DNA of 38,472 nucleotides from BM714 sp964484935 (lineage in GTDB: Bacteria > Bacillota > Clostridia > Peptostreptococcales > BM714), in contig CAZAFW010000015.1 in the NCBI GenBank assembly GCA_964484935.1, forward strand, positions 1 to 38,472, read 5' to 3'. Shown here one piece after another: positions 22,417 through 30,433 of the stretch (its first letter is position 1; each line of letters opens with the position of its first letter). Under the pieces are notes generated by a model that saw only the letters and a program-made list of their open reading frames with translations, made no database searches and was not told the origin of the DNA. The translations under genes were made by a program, and so were the position numbers.

Positions 22417-23337
22417 TTATTCATACAAATCCGTGCTTAAATACCTTTCTCCCGAGCTGCCCGACATTGTAAGGATTTTGACATTCTCGTCAACATCAAT
22501 TTTTGAAATAAGTTTTCTGACTGCGGCCAAATTTGCTCCTGTGGAAATTCCAACCATCAATCCCTCTTCTCTTGCCATCAATCTCGCTTCCTCATAAGCT
22601 TCGTCATTCTCAATGAGAATGACTTCGTCGAGCAGGCTTACATTTAATGTATCCGGAATAAATCCCGCACCTATTCCCTGCAGTTTGTGGGCTCCGGCTT
22701 TTTTCCCAGAAACGACTGCCGAACCTGAAGGCTCAACCCCGACGACTTTCACATTTTTTAATTTTTGTTTTAAAACTTTGCCAACTCCAGAAATAGTGCC
22801 GCCAGTACCGATTCCGTTTACGAAATAATCCAATTCATTGTCCATTTGTTCCAATATTTCCAATGCTGTACCTTCCTCATGAGACTTTGGATTTTCCATG
22901 TTTGCAAATTGGCTTGCGACAAAATATTCAGGGTTTTCTTTCTTAAGCTTTTCTGCGACACCTATCGACTCTTTCATACCACCATCTTTTGATGTTAAAA
23001 TCAATTCAGCACCATAAGCTTTCATTATTTTTTGGCGCTCAATGCTCATATTTTCAGGCATCACTATTTTAACGCCATATCCTTTAACCGCTCCCACCAG
23101 GCTCAAACCTATCCCTGTATTCCCGCTGGTTGCTTCCACAATGGTTCCGCCGGGTTTTAGCCCCCCCTTTTTTTCAGCTTCCTCTACGATTTTCAAAGCA
23201 GGCCTGTCCTTTATACTTCCTCCCGGATTTTGAAATTCGAGCTTCAGGAAAACTTCAATCCCAGGCTTCGAGTAGCTTTTCAACTTGACAACAGGTGTAT
23301 TCCCAATCATTTCAAGAACATTTTCGTATATTTTCAT
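22417..23337 (-). CDS. cysK: Cysteine synthase (O-acetylserine sulfhydrylase)
   Basis: The 306-residue PLP enzyme of fold type II has GNTPVVKLKSY, the Schiff-base Lys K43 in FQNPGGSIKDRPA, the substrate loop EATSGNTGIGLS, the phosphate loop GIGTGGTISGVG and C-terminal TMSGSSGERYLSTDLY. It replaces the acetyl group of O-acetylserine with sulfide to give cysteine. It follows cysE by 9 bases and lies downstream of a cysteine T-box, so pathway and control agree. A paralogous SbnA-type activity cannot be fully excluded but nothing in the sequence demands it. TAGGAGGG precedes the ATG. Confidence 0.95.
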   Translation of the reverse strand: MKIYENVLEMIGNTPVVKLKSYSKPGIEVFLKLEFQNPGGSIKDRPALKIVEEAEKKGGLKPGGTIVEATSGNTGIGLSLVGAVKGYGVKIVMPENMSIERQKIMKAYGAELILTSKDGGMKESIGVAEKLKKENPEYFVASQFANMENPKSHEEGTALEILEQMDNELDYFVNGIGTGGTISGVGKVLKQKLKNVKVVGVEPSGSAVVSGKKAGAHKLQGIGAGFIPDTLNVSLLDEVILIENDEAYEEARLMAREEGLMVGISTGANLAAVRKLISKIDVDENVKILTMSGSSGERYLSTDLYE

Positions 23338-23346
23338 TTTTCCCTC

Positions 23347-24024
23347 CTAAATTGCCTTGCGTTCCAAGATCACTTCGAGTCTTTCTTCTAGTTCGCTGAT
23401 TTTTTCTTTCATGGCTTCCAATTCCTTTTCCAACGGATCGGTTATATGAATTTGGTCGAGATCCCCAAAAGTGCCTGAACGTCTTATGGCATGGATTTTT
23501 ACGTCTCTTTTCTTTACTACTCTTGCTGGTATGCCCACTGCGGTGGAATCTGAAGGTATGTCCTTTAAAACAACCGACCCTGCCCCTATCTTTGAACGTT
23601 TTCCGATATTAAGCGGTCCCAGCACCCTTGCCCCGGCACTTATCATGACATCATCACCTATTGTGGGGTGCCTCTTTCCCGAATCTTTTCCAGTTCCTCC
23701 GAGGGTGACACCTTGATAAAGGGTTACATTTCGGCCAATTTCGGCTGTTTCTCCTATCACCACTCCCATTCCGTGGTCTATGAAAAGATTTTCTTTTATT
23801 TTCGCACCAGGGTGTATTTCGATCCCTGTAAGGAATCTGCTTATTTGGGAAAGAAATCTTGCGGTAATTTTAAACCCCCTCAAGTATAAAATATGGTTCA
23901 GGCGGTGCGATGCAATGGAAAAAATGCAAGGATGGCAAAGCAGTGCCTCCAATCTGCTGTTGACAGCAGGATCACGATCTACTATTGAATCCAAATACAT
24001 TCCAAAAGCTTTGATTTTTTTCAT
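23347..24024 (-). CDS. cysE: Serine O-acetyltransferase
   Basis: The 225-residue protein has the short N-terminal helical region of the Firmicute enzymes (residues 1-65) and a left-handed beta-helix of hexapeptide repeats: GIEIHPGAKIKENLFIDHG, VVIGETAEIG, GVTLGGTGKDSGKRHPTIGD and GAGSVVLKDIP. The His in IDHGMGVVIGE acts in acetyl transfer from acetyl-CoA to serine. A charged C-terminal helix (about 195-225) follows. It is the first gene after the T-box leader, with AAGGAGG before the ATG. Confidence 0.95.
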   Translation of the reverse strand: MKKIKAFGMYLDSIVDRDPAVNSRLEALLCHPCIFSIASHRLNHILYLRGFKITARFLSQISRFLTGIEIHPGAKIKENLFIDHGMGVVIGETAEIGRNVTLYQGVTLGGTGKDSGKRHPTIGDDVMISAGARVLGPLNIGKRSKIGAGSVVLKDIPSDSTAVGIPARVVKKRDVKIHAIRRSGTFGDLDQIHITDPLEKELEAMKEKISELEERLEVILERKAI

Positions 24025-24041
24025 CTTTTTTCCTCCTTAAA

Positions 24042-24284
24042 ATAAAAAATCTGCCGCTGTAAATACTCACAGAGGCAGATATGTATCCGCTTTTCCACTC
24101 TATTGAGACAAGCAATCTCTCATATTTTTTAACGGTATAACCCGGGTCAGCCTACTTGATTCAGCTGCCAGCTCATAGGTGCACTTCATCCCGCTTCCAA
24201 CCGTGAAGCAATTCCAGCTTGTTTGCTTCCTCTCTGTCCGTTTATTCGGGATTACTCTCCTACTCTTAGCCTTTAAATTATATT
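24042..24284 (-). ncRNA. T-box leader, tRNA-Cys specific
   Basis: The 302-base gap before cysE holds a T-box riboswitch. Stem I features are AGAGTAGGAGAGTAATCCCG, GGACAGAGAGG and GGTTGGAAGCGGG. The likely specifier is TGC (24181-24183) in AAGTGCACC, a Cys codon followed by A. The stem III-like TGACCCGGGTTATACCGTTA follows. The T-box itself is AGAGTGGAAAAGCGG (24088-24101), and its TGGA (24094-24097) can pair with a UCCA acceptor end, as expected for tRNA-Cys. The terminator is at 24049-24080 (ATCTGCC...GGCAGAT with TTTTTTATTTT after it). Uncharged tRNA-Cys should favour antitermination and cysE-cysK expression. The T-box sequence deviates from consensus ACCGCG (here AAAGCG). Confidence 0.88.
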
Positions 24285-24290
24285 ATTGGA

Positions 24291-24319
24291 ATGATACCAC
24301 ACATTTCATTTCTTTGCAA
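24291..24319 (-). promoter_or_regulatory. Promoter of the Cys T-box operon
   Basis: TTGCAA (24314-24319), 17-base spacer, TATCAT (24291-24296) with TG at the extended position. It begins only 8 bases past the nupQ stop. A second TATAAT lies downstream at about 24276. Confidence 0.65.
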
Positions 24320-24326
24320 ACTTAAA

Positions 24327-25259
24327 TTATCTTTCTTCTCTAAAATATGGAGTCCCCAGACCTTCAGGCGGCATGTTCTCTCTACTTTTCCTCATTGAAA
24401 TCATTATAAGAACAATGATAGTCGCCAAATATGGAAACATGTCTACTATATATTGCGAAATGCTTATGTCGAACTTCTGAAGCCTGAAACCTATTATGTC
24501 CAAACCTCCGAAAAAATACGCTCCGAGAATTGCCTTGTTGGGATTCCACGTGCTGAATATGACCAGGGCAACCGCTATCCAACCCCTTCCGGCTGTAACA
24601 TTCTCCTGCCATGCAGGCACATATACTAAAGAAAGGTACGCTCCACCGAGTCCGCATAAAGCTCCTCCAAGCAAAATATGGGCATATTTGTAAAGGTTGA
24701 TGTTTATACCGCTCGCATCTGCCGCCGAAGGATTTTCTCCAACCATTCGCATGTTGAGTCCCCATCGCGTTTTGTACATGTATATGCCAAGGAAAACAGC
24801 CATGAAATATCCAAAATAAATGAATATGTTTTGATTGAATAAAATTTGACCCAATACTGGAATATCTTTCAGAAGCGGTATTTCAAATGATCTAAAGAAA
24901 TTCCCGACATTCGCCGGAACAACCTTTCCCATCAGGCTTTGGCCTTCGAAACCCGAAAGCCCAGTTCCCAGTATTGTAAGAGAAAGCCCTGTAACTACCT
25001 GGTTTGCTTTCAGTGAAACAGTCAGAAAAGCGAAAATCAATCCTCCGAAAGCCCCGGCAAGTGCTGCTCCAAACATAGCCATATATGCATTTGATGTCAT
25101 AAGGCCAATTTCAAAACCTGCCACCGCCCCCATCAGCATCAATCCCTCAACTCCAAGATTGAGGTTTCCCACTTTTTCAGTCATTATTTCCCCGAGGGTT
25201 GCAAACAGCAAAGGAGTTCCCGCCTGCACTGCCGCATTAAGAAAAACTATTATTGCCAT
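24327..25259 (-). CDS. nupQ: BMP-type nucleoside ABC transporter, permease 2
   Basis: The 310-residue integral membrane protein (about eight helices) is of the branched-chain/sugar permease family. Recognisable blocks are LGEIMTEKVGNLNLGVEGLMLMGAV at the N-terminus and GENPSAADASGININLYKYAHILLGGALCGLGGAYL, the cytoplasmic coupling region. It is the smaller permease of the pair found in NupNOPQ/YufNOPQ-type transporters that import guanosine and other nucleosides. Its ATG overlaps the TAA of the preceding permease by one base. There is no terminator after it before the T-box promoter. Confidence 0.9.
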   Translation of the reverse strand: MAIIVFLNAAVQAGTPLLFATLGEIMTEKVGNLNLGVEGLMLMGAVAGFEIGLMTSNAYMAMFGAALAGAFGGLIFAFLTVSLKANQVVTGLSLTILGTGLSGFEGQSLMGKVVPANVGNFFRSFEIPLLKDIPVLGQILFNQNIFIYFGYFMAVFLGIYMYKTRWGLNMRMVGENPSAADASGININLYKYAHILLGGALCGLGGAYLSLVYVPAWQENVTAGRGWIAVALVIFSTWNPNKAILGAYFFGGLDIIGFRLQKFDISISQYIVDMFPYLATIIVLIMISMRKSRENMPPEGLGTPYFREER

Positions 25260-26332
25260 TAACTTTCCCTCCTTTTTTTCAATTTGATATTTTTATATAT
25301 TATTTGGTATTTGACAAAAAATTCGCTTCCCAAAACAAAAAGCAATATCATGCCCTGCAATATTTGGGCTGCAGACTGCGGAATCTGAAAAGCTGTCTGA
25401 ATGTATGACCCGCCTTGAATCAGTATTGCAAACAGGAAGGACACTATAATGATTAGAGGAGCGCTCAAGCCTGAAAGCCATGTGACTATTATGGCTGTAT
25501 ATCCTACCCCGCCGGTAACTTCAACCGAAAGAGTTCCGCTTACAGCCGATGCCTGTATCATTCCGGATATTCCGGCAAGCGCACCGCCTAAAAACATTGC
25601 CTGCAAAATGATTTTTCTTACGTTCATTCCGGCATATGCTCCAGTGCTTTCACTTTCTCCTATTACGTTAATTTCATAGCCTTTTTTTGTGTAATGAATG
25701 AAAACATATACTAGGGCAGTCAAAATTAAGGCAATCAACCATCCCATGTGGATTCCAAACAGCTTGGGCAATACCGCATTAGAAGTGAAATTTGGAATTT
25801 TGGGAAATCCCAGTGCGTTCTTGTCTCTCCAAGGTCCATATTGCAAATAAGTTATCCATTTCAATGCTATATAGTTCATCATAAGCGTAAAGAGCACTTC
25901 ATTTGTTCCATACTTTGACTTGAAATATGCCGGTATCAGACCCCATATTCCTCCACCAACAGCCCCCGCCGCAAACATCAAGGCCAGAAGTGCCAATCTG
26001 TTCATGTCGGGATAATTCAAGGCGAAGTAACTTGCCAAAAAGGCTCCCATTATCATTTGCCCTTCTGCCCCTATGTTCCAAAATTTCATTTTGAAGGCCA
26101 TAAGTATTCCCAAGGATGTTATTGTAAGAGGAATTGTGCTTATTATTGTTTCCTTTATCCTGTAAACAGATCCAAATGATCCCTCAAGCATTGACAAATA
26201 GACTTTCAAAGGATCGTGCCCAAGAAAAACTATAAACAGTGCAGACAGCATCAGTGCCATTATTATTGCTGCAATCCTTGTCAGCACACTTCTATTTTTG
26301 CTTACTTCCGAGCGCGCGGCTATTCTTATCAT
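25259..26332 (-). CDS. nupP: BMP-type nucleoside ABC transporter, permease 1
   Basis: A 357-residue membrane protein with about nine helices. Characteristic blocks are ETIISTIPLTITSLGILMAFKMKFWNIGAEGQM and GESESTGAYAGMNVRKIILQAMFLGGALAGISGM. It pairs with the downstream permease to form the transmembrane channel. It overlaps the ATPase gene by 4 bases (ATGA) and the next permease by 1, so translation is coupled. The riboswitch at the operon head indicates purine nucleosides or bases as substrate. Confidence 0.9.
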   Translation of the reverse strand: MIRIAARSEVSKNRSVLTRIAAIIMALMLSALFIVFLGHDPLKVYLSMLEGSFGSVYRIKETIISTIPLTITSLGILMAFKMKFWNIGAEGQMIMGAFLASYFALNYPDMNRLALLALMFAAGAVGGGIWGLIPAYFKSKYGTNEVLFTLMMNYIALKWITYLQYGPWRDKNALGFPKIPNFTSNAVLPKLFGIHMGWLIALILTALVYVFIHYTKKGYEINVIGESESTGAYAGMNVRKIILQAMFLGGALAGISGMIQASAVSGTLSVEVTGGVGYTAIIVTWLSGLSAPLIIIVSFLFAILIQGGSYIQTAFQIPQSAAQILQGMILLFVLGSEFFVKYQIIYKNIKLKKRRES

Positions 26333-27864
26333 GATATATCGTCAACTCCTTTATTCAAGGGATTGCCGGCCATCATATAGCCCAAATCCTCTTTAGTCGC
26401 TTGGTGCCCATCCACTGTTCCGATAAGTTCTCCATTGCAAAGAACCATTATCCGGTCGCACATTTCTATAAGCACGTCCAAATCCTCTCCCACGAATAAA
26501 ACGGCAACGCCGTTTTTCTTTTGCTCGTTTATCAAGTCGTAGACAAGATGAGCCGAACTTATGTCGAGTCCTCTTGCCGGGTATGCTGTTATCATCAGTT
26601 GCGGTTTTATTTCAATTTCCCTTCCAAGCAAAACCTTTTGTATATTTCCGCCTGAAAGCATGCTTACTTTTGTATTGATGTCCGGTGTCGATATGTTGAG
26701 TTTTCCAACCAGATCCAAAGCCTTTTCCCTGGACTCTTTCTTGGACAGGAAAAAACCTTTCTGGCTTTGATATTCCTTTAGGAGAACATTGTCAACTATG
26801 TCCATTGATGCTATCAGACCCATCCCAAGCCTGTCTTCCGGGACGAAACTCATGCTTATTCCCATTTTTATTATTTCTCTCGGACTTTTTCCGACCAGAT
26901 TGGATTTGTTGAATTTGATTTTTCCGCTGTGTATTTTCTGCAAGCCTGCAATTGCCTCGCAAAGCTCTTTCTGCCCGCTTCCTGCAACTCCTGCAACCCC
27001 CAAAACTTCCCCGCCGCTCAAATCAAATGTTATATTCTTTAAAACCTTTACCTGTTCAATATCTTTGACAGTAAGACCGCTTACCCTAAGCAGTAATTTC
27101 TTGTCATCTGTTTCGGGTCTATTTATAGAAAGATTCATCGATTTGCCAACCATCTTGTCAGTCAATTCACGTGAATCCAGATTTTTATTCTCTACAGTCT
27201 CAATGTATTCGCCTTTTCTCAGTATCGTTATCTTGTCGCTTATTTCAAGCACTTCGTTCAGCTTGTGTGTAATTATTACAACCGCACAGCCGTTTTTTTT
27301 CATTTTAATGATGATTTCAAACAATTTTTTTGTCTCTTGTGGCGTCAATACAGCCGTTGGCTCATCCAAAATCAGTATTTTAGCCCCGCTGTAGAGCACT
27401 TTTAAAATTTCAACCCGTTGCTTTTCGGCAACCGACATGTCGTATATCTTCTTATCCGGATTGATTTCCAATCCATAACGTTCCGACAGATACCTTATCT
27501 CTTCGGTAATTTTCCCTCCATTAATAAAGGGCATGCCCTTTTGTCCTGCAATTATGTTTTCTTTTGCCGTCAAAACATCAACCAATTTGAAATGCTGATG
27601 AACCATTCCAATCCCCAGTCCAATTGCAACTTTCGGGGTCGCTATGTCCACTTTCAGCCCTTCTACAAAAACAAAACCACTGTCAGGCTGGTATATGCCT
27701 GACAGTATGTTCATCAATGTACTTTTACCTGCGCCATTCTCACCCAGGAGGGAATGGACTTCCCCCCCGTAAAGCGTGAGAAAAACTTCTTTGTTGGCTT
27801 GGACTTTTCCAAATGTTTTGGTGATGTTTTTCATTTCTACAAGTTTTTTCTTATCCTGCAACAT
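26329..27864 (-). CDS. nupO: BMP-type nucleoside ABC transporter, double ATPase
   Basis: The 511-residue protein fuses two ABC domains. The first has Walker A LLGENGAGKSTLMN and Walker B KILILDEPTAVLTP. The second has GVAGSGQKELCEAI in place of a canonical Walker A and a signature SMLSGGNIQKVLLGRE, with TAYPARGLDIS where Walker B/D-loop would be. This asymmetric layout is normal for sugar and nucleoside importers (RbsA-like). ATP hydrolysis drives uptake through the two permeases. The start ATG has GGGTGATG upstream and lies 12 bases past the stop of the binding protein gene. Confidence 0.92.
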   Translation of the reverse strand: MLQDKKKLVEMKNITKTFGKVQANKEVFLTLYGGEVHSLLGENGAGKSTLMNILSGIYQPDSGFVFVEGLKVDIATPKVAIGLGIGMVHQHFKLVDVLTAKENIIAGQKGMPFINGGKITEEIRYLSERYGLEINPDKKIYDMSVAEKQRVEILKVLYSGAKILILDEPTAVLTPQETKKLFEIIIKMKKNGCAVVIITHKLNEVLEISDKITILRKGEYIETVENKNLDSRELTDKMVGKSMNLSINRPETDDKKLLLRVSGLTVKDIEQVKVLKNITFDLSGGEVLGVAGVAGSGQKELCEAIAGLQKIHSGKIKFNKSNLVGKSPREIIKMGISMSFVPEDRLGMGLIASMDIVDNVLLKEYQSQKGFFLSKKESREKALDLVGKLNISTPDINTKVSMLSGGNIQKVLLGREIEIKPQLMITAYPARGLDISSAHLVYDLINEQKKNGVAVLFVGEDLDVLIEMCDRIMVLCNGELIGTVDGHQATKEDLGYMMAGNPLNKGVDDIS

Positions 27865-27876
27865 ATCATCACCCGT

Positions 27877-28998
27877 TTATTCTATTTTTCCTTCTACTCC
27901 CTTGACAAACCATCCCATTGAAAGCATGTCGCCATCGCTCATTTCTGTTCCTTCTTCAACCATTATATTTCCTTCTTGGTCATATATCGGTCCTGCAAAT
28001 ACTGACAAGCTTCCATCTTTCATAGCTTGAGTCGCCTCGTCAACAGCTGCTTGGGCATCTTCAGGCGCGTTTTCAGTAAGCTGTGCAAGTTTTACTACTC
28101 CGTTTTCCATTCCACCCCAGAAAGGCTCGTTTGTCCATTCCCCGTTGATTATCTTTTCAACTTGTTCTGTATAATATGGTCCCCAATCCCAAATTGGAGC
28201 AGTCATGTATGCATTTGGAGCCGTATCCTTCATGTCGGTATGGTAACCGATTGAGAAAGCTCCTCTTTCTTCTGCCGCCTGTTGCGGTCCTGCAGTGTCC
28301 TGGTGCTGGGCTATAACATCCACGCCTTCGTCAAGAAGGGCTTTTGCAGCTTCTTTTTCTTTTGCGGGATCGTACCATGTGTGCGTCCATCTAACCGCTA
28401 CAGTTGCATCTTCGTTTACAGACTGGACTCCCAAAGTGAACGCGTTGATTCCTCTTATTACTTCCGGTATTTCATACGCTGCAACATAACCAATCTTGTC
28501 TGTTTCAGTTTTGAGTCCTGCAACTATTCCAGACAGGTATCTTGCTTCATAAATTCTTCCGAAATAATTGTTCATGTTGGGGGCATCTTTATATCCTGAG
28601 CAATGCATGAATGTAACTTCCGGAAACTCTTCAGCCACATTGACCACATAGTCCATATAACCGAAGCTTGTAACGAAAATAGCTTTCGCTCCCTGGTCGA
28701 TCATGTCCTTCATAACCTTTTCTACTTCAGGTCCTTCCGGAACGGATTCTTTGTAAAGCGTCTCGACTCCAAGCTGTTCTTCAAGGTATAGTCTTCCTTC
28801 GTTGTGAGAGTACGACCATCCGCCGTCTCCAATAGGTCCAACATATACGAATCCAACTTTTAGAGCTTCCTCGGGTGCCGCTTCTTCAGCTGCAGGCTCG
28901 TTTTCTTCCGGCGCAGCCTCTTCTTTGGCGCAACCCACAAACAGCATGGATAAAACCAGCAATAATGACATGAATACTACAAAAGACTTCTTAAACAT
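27877..28998 (-). CDS. bmpA: BMP family nucleoside-binding lipoprotein
   Basis: The 373-residue precursor has a lipoprotein signal with lipobox LFVGC (lipidated Cys about residue 23) and then an acidic linker of Glu/Ala/Pro (about 24-44). The BMP fold follows: LKVGFVYVGPIGDGGWSYSHNEGR, FVTSFGYMDYV, TETDKIGYVAAYEIPEVIRGINAFTLG and VIAQHQDTAGPQQAAEE. It captures substrate outside the membrane for the NupOPQ-like complex. Family ligands are purine nucleosides, consistent with the riboswitch and xpt upstream. TAGGAGGAG precedes the ATG. Confidence 0.93.
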   Translation of the reverse strand: MFKKSFVVFMSLLLVLSMLFVGCAKEEAAPEENEPAAEEAAPEEALKVGFVYVGPIGDGGWSYSHNEGRLYLEEQLGVETLYKESVPEGPEVEKVMKDMIDQGAKAIFVTSFGYMDYVVNVAEEFPEVTFMHCSGYKDAPNMNNYFGRIYEARYLSGIVAGLKTETDKIGYVAAYEIPEVIRGINAFTLGVQSVNEDATVAVRWTHTWYDPAKEKEAAKALLDEGVDVIAQHQDTAGPQQAAEERGAFSIGYHTDMKDTAPNAYMTAPIWDWGPYYTEQVEKIINGEWTNEPFWGGMENGVVKLAQLTENAPEDAQAAVDEATQAMKDGSLSVFAGPIYDQEGNIMVEEGTEMSDGDMLSMGWFVKGVEGKIE

Positions 28999-29020
28999 GA
29001 TTTACTCCTCCTATAAATTG

Positions 29021-29590
29021 TTATTTTATTTTTATGCCTTCAACATCCATTTTTTCGATGGACGCGAGGGCTTCAAGCCTGTATCCCTTTTCTCTTAAAA
29101 TATTGCCGCCGTCTTGAAAAGCCTTTTCGATCAAGGCTGCCACACCAACGACATTTGCTCCCGACTGTTCCACCAAATCTATCATTCCCAGTGCGGCCTG
29201 GCCGTTTGCAAGAAAATCGTCAACTACAAGAATGTTTTCACCTTGAGTCAAATACTTCTTTGACACAACGACTTTGTACAGGCATGATTTTGTGTAAGAG
29301 AAAACTTCGGTCGAAAACAAATCGTCTCCAATGTTTCCGGAAAGCTTCTTTTTTGCAAAAACAAAAGGGACATCGAATTTTCTGGCCACAGAATACGCTG
29401 CCGGTATGCCGGAAGTCTCTATTGTCAGAACCTTGTCCACTTTGCAATCAACAAACCTTCTATATATCTCGTCTCCTATGTCATCCATGAGCTTATAGTC
29501 GACTTGATGATTTATAAAACTGTCAACCTTCAATATGTTTCCATCCAATACTTTGCCGTCTTTCAAAATGCGCTCTTTAAGTGTCTTCAT
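29021..29590 (-). CDS. xpt: Xanthine phosphoribosyltransferase
   Basis: The 189-residue protein has the family start MKTLKERILKDGKVLDGNILKVDSFINHQVD, the TIETSGIPAAYSVARKFDVPFVFAKK block, and the PRPP-binding loop ILVVDDFLANGQAALGMIDL. It converts xanthine plus PRPP to XMP for purine salvage. It is the first gene after a guanine-class riboswitch and is followed 22 bases later by the binding-protein gene, which ties salvage to uptake. GAGGGGG precedes the ATG. Confidence 0.95.
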   Translation of the reverse strand: MKTLKERILKDGKVLDGNILKVDSFINHQVDYKLMDDIGDEIYRRFVDCKVDKVLTIETSGIPAAYSVARKFDVPFVFAKKKLSGNIGDDLFSTEVFSYTKSCLYKVVVSKKYLTQGENILVVDDFLANGQAALGMIDLVEQSGANVVGVAALIEKAFQDGGNILREKGYRLEALASIEKMDVEGIKIK

Positions 29591-29601
29591 TTTTCCCCCT
29601 C

Positions 29602-29714
29602 AAAACAAAAACCCAACCAAAAATGGCTGGGAGTCAAAAACAGATACTCCCGTAGTCGGATTGTTAACGGCAACCCGGTAGAAACTTTTGGACCATATCA
29701 CCAAAGATATACGG
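29602..29714 (-). ncRNA. Guanine-class purine riboswitch with terminator
   Basis: The aptamer spans 29650-29714. P1 pairs CCGTA with TACGG. J1/2 TATATC, the GATATGG loop 2, J2/3 AAGTTTCTACC, P3 CCGGGTTGCCGTTAACAATCC (loop 3) and J3/1 GACTACGG match the purine family. The specificity base (C74, at 29655) is C, so the ligand is guanine, hypoxanthine or xanthine rather than adenine. The expression platform has a terminator CCCAGCCA / TGGTTGGG (29612-29631) followed by TTTTTGTTTT. An alternative GGGAGT/ACTCCC pairing would join the P1 3' strand to the terminator's 5' side, so purine binding should switch the operon off. Confidence 0.93.
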
Positions 29715-29754
29715 ACGAACTTTTAATCTATATATAAATTTAATATTCGTTTTT

Positions 29755-29783
29755 ATTGTAAAACATATTTTTGAAAAAATCAA
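29755..29783 (-). promoter_or_regulatory. Promoter of the xpt-nup operon
   Basis: TTGATT (29778-29783), 17-base spacer, TACAAT (29755-29760); start near 29748, 34 bases before the aptamer. Confidence 0.7.
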
Positions 29784-29791
29784 CCTGTCGC

Positions 29792-30307
29792 TCACATTAT
29801 TTCCGATATTGTTTCTGCCAAGTAATCTTCAATCGGCTTGTCGATGTAATTTATTGCATCCTTGTTGAAGTCGTACCGGAACATGAAAACATTTACAAAT
29901 AATTTGCCTCCAACTATATAAAATGGTTTTTGATGCCCTGGAACAAAGGCAATTTCAATTGATGCTTCATGGTTTACGCATATTTTCTTTTCAATGTTTT
30001 TCACTTCTATGGACTTTACCGTTTCGATTATCATTTTCATCACTTGGGGATCTTCCATTATCCACATATTGTAATTCCAAAAACTTCCTTCTTTCTTGCT
30101 CTCAGGCCTGAACATTTCTCTGTTGGATATAGCGCTTAATATTTTTCTTACGGACTCACTGCTGAAATCATCATCATAAAGCGGCTCCATGTCATCCATG
30201 TCGGCAATGTCGTTTAGATATCTTTCACCAACCTTTTCTTTTTCTAGTGTGGCTGTCCAAAAATAAATCATTGCCTCAAATACTCTCAAATCCATTGTGA
30301 GATTCAT
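29792..30307 (-). CDS. Unknown 171-residue soluble protein
   Basis: I do not recognise this family with confidence. It has no signal peptide or membrane helix. Visible blocks are MNLTMDLRVFEAMIYFW, an acidic DMDDMEPLYDDDFSSESV, RKILSAISNREMFRPESKKEG, FWNYNMWIMEDPQVMKM and a beta-rich FVPGHQKPFYIVGGKLFVNVFMFRYD. The compact order and conserved-looking Trp/Gly blocks suggest a widespread small family. The frame starts at 30325, but GGGGGAG lies inside that part, 5 bases before the ATG at 30307. It has its own extended -10 promoter and is divergent from the next unknown gene. Confidence 0.8.
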   Translation of the reverse strand: MNLTMDLRVFEAMIYFWTATLEKEKVGERYLNDIADMDDMEPLYDDDFSSESVRKILSAISNREMFRPESKKEGSFWNYNMWIMEDPQVMKMIIETVKSIEVKNIEKKICVNHEASIEIAFVPGHQKPFYIVGGKLFVNVFMFRYDFNKDAINYIDKPIEDYLAETISEIM

Positions 30308-30339
30308 ATAAACTCCCCCTCGCATTATTTTTACAATTA

Positions 30340-30348
30340 ATTATACCA
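30340..30348 (-). promoter_or_regulatory. Extended -10 promoter of the unknown gene at 29792-30307
   Basis: TGGTATAAT on the minus strand (TATAAT 30340-30345), 32 bases before the ATG. Confidence 0.6.
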
Positions 30349-30433
30349 TCAAATCCATTTAGCATTAAACTTTTAAGAATAAGACTGCTGCCATTAGGGT
30401 AAAACTACTATATAAAATAAAGGAGGCGTTCCC

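Noticed and set aside
26789..27394. 201-codon plus-strand frame
   Set aside because: It is antisense to the nupO-like ATPase gene, rich in Ser/Phe/Ile as expected for a complement-strand shadow, without a ribosome site.
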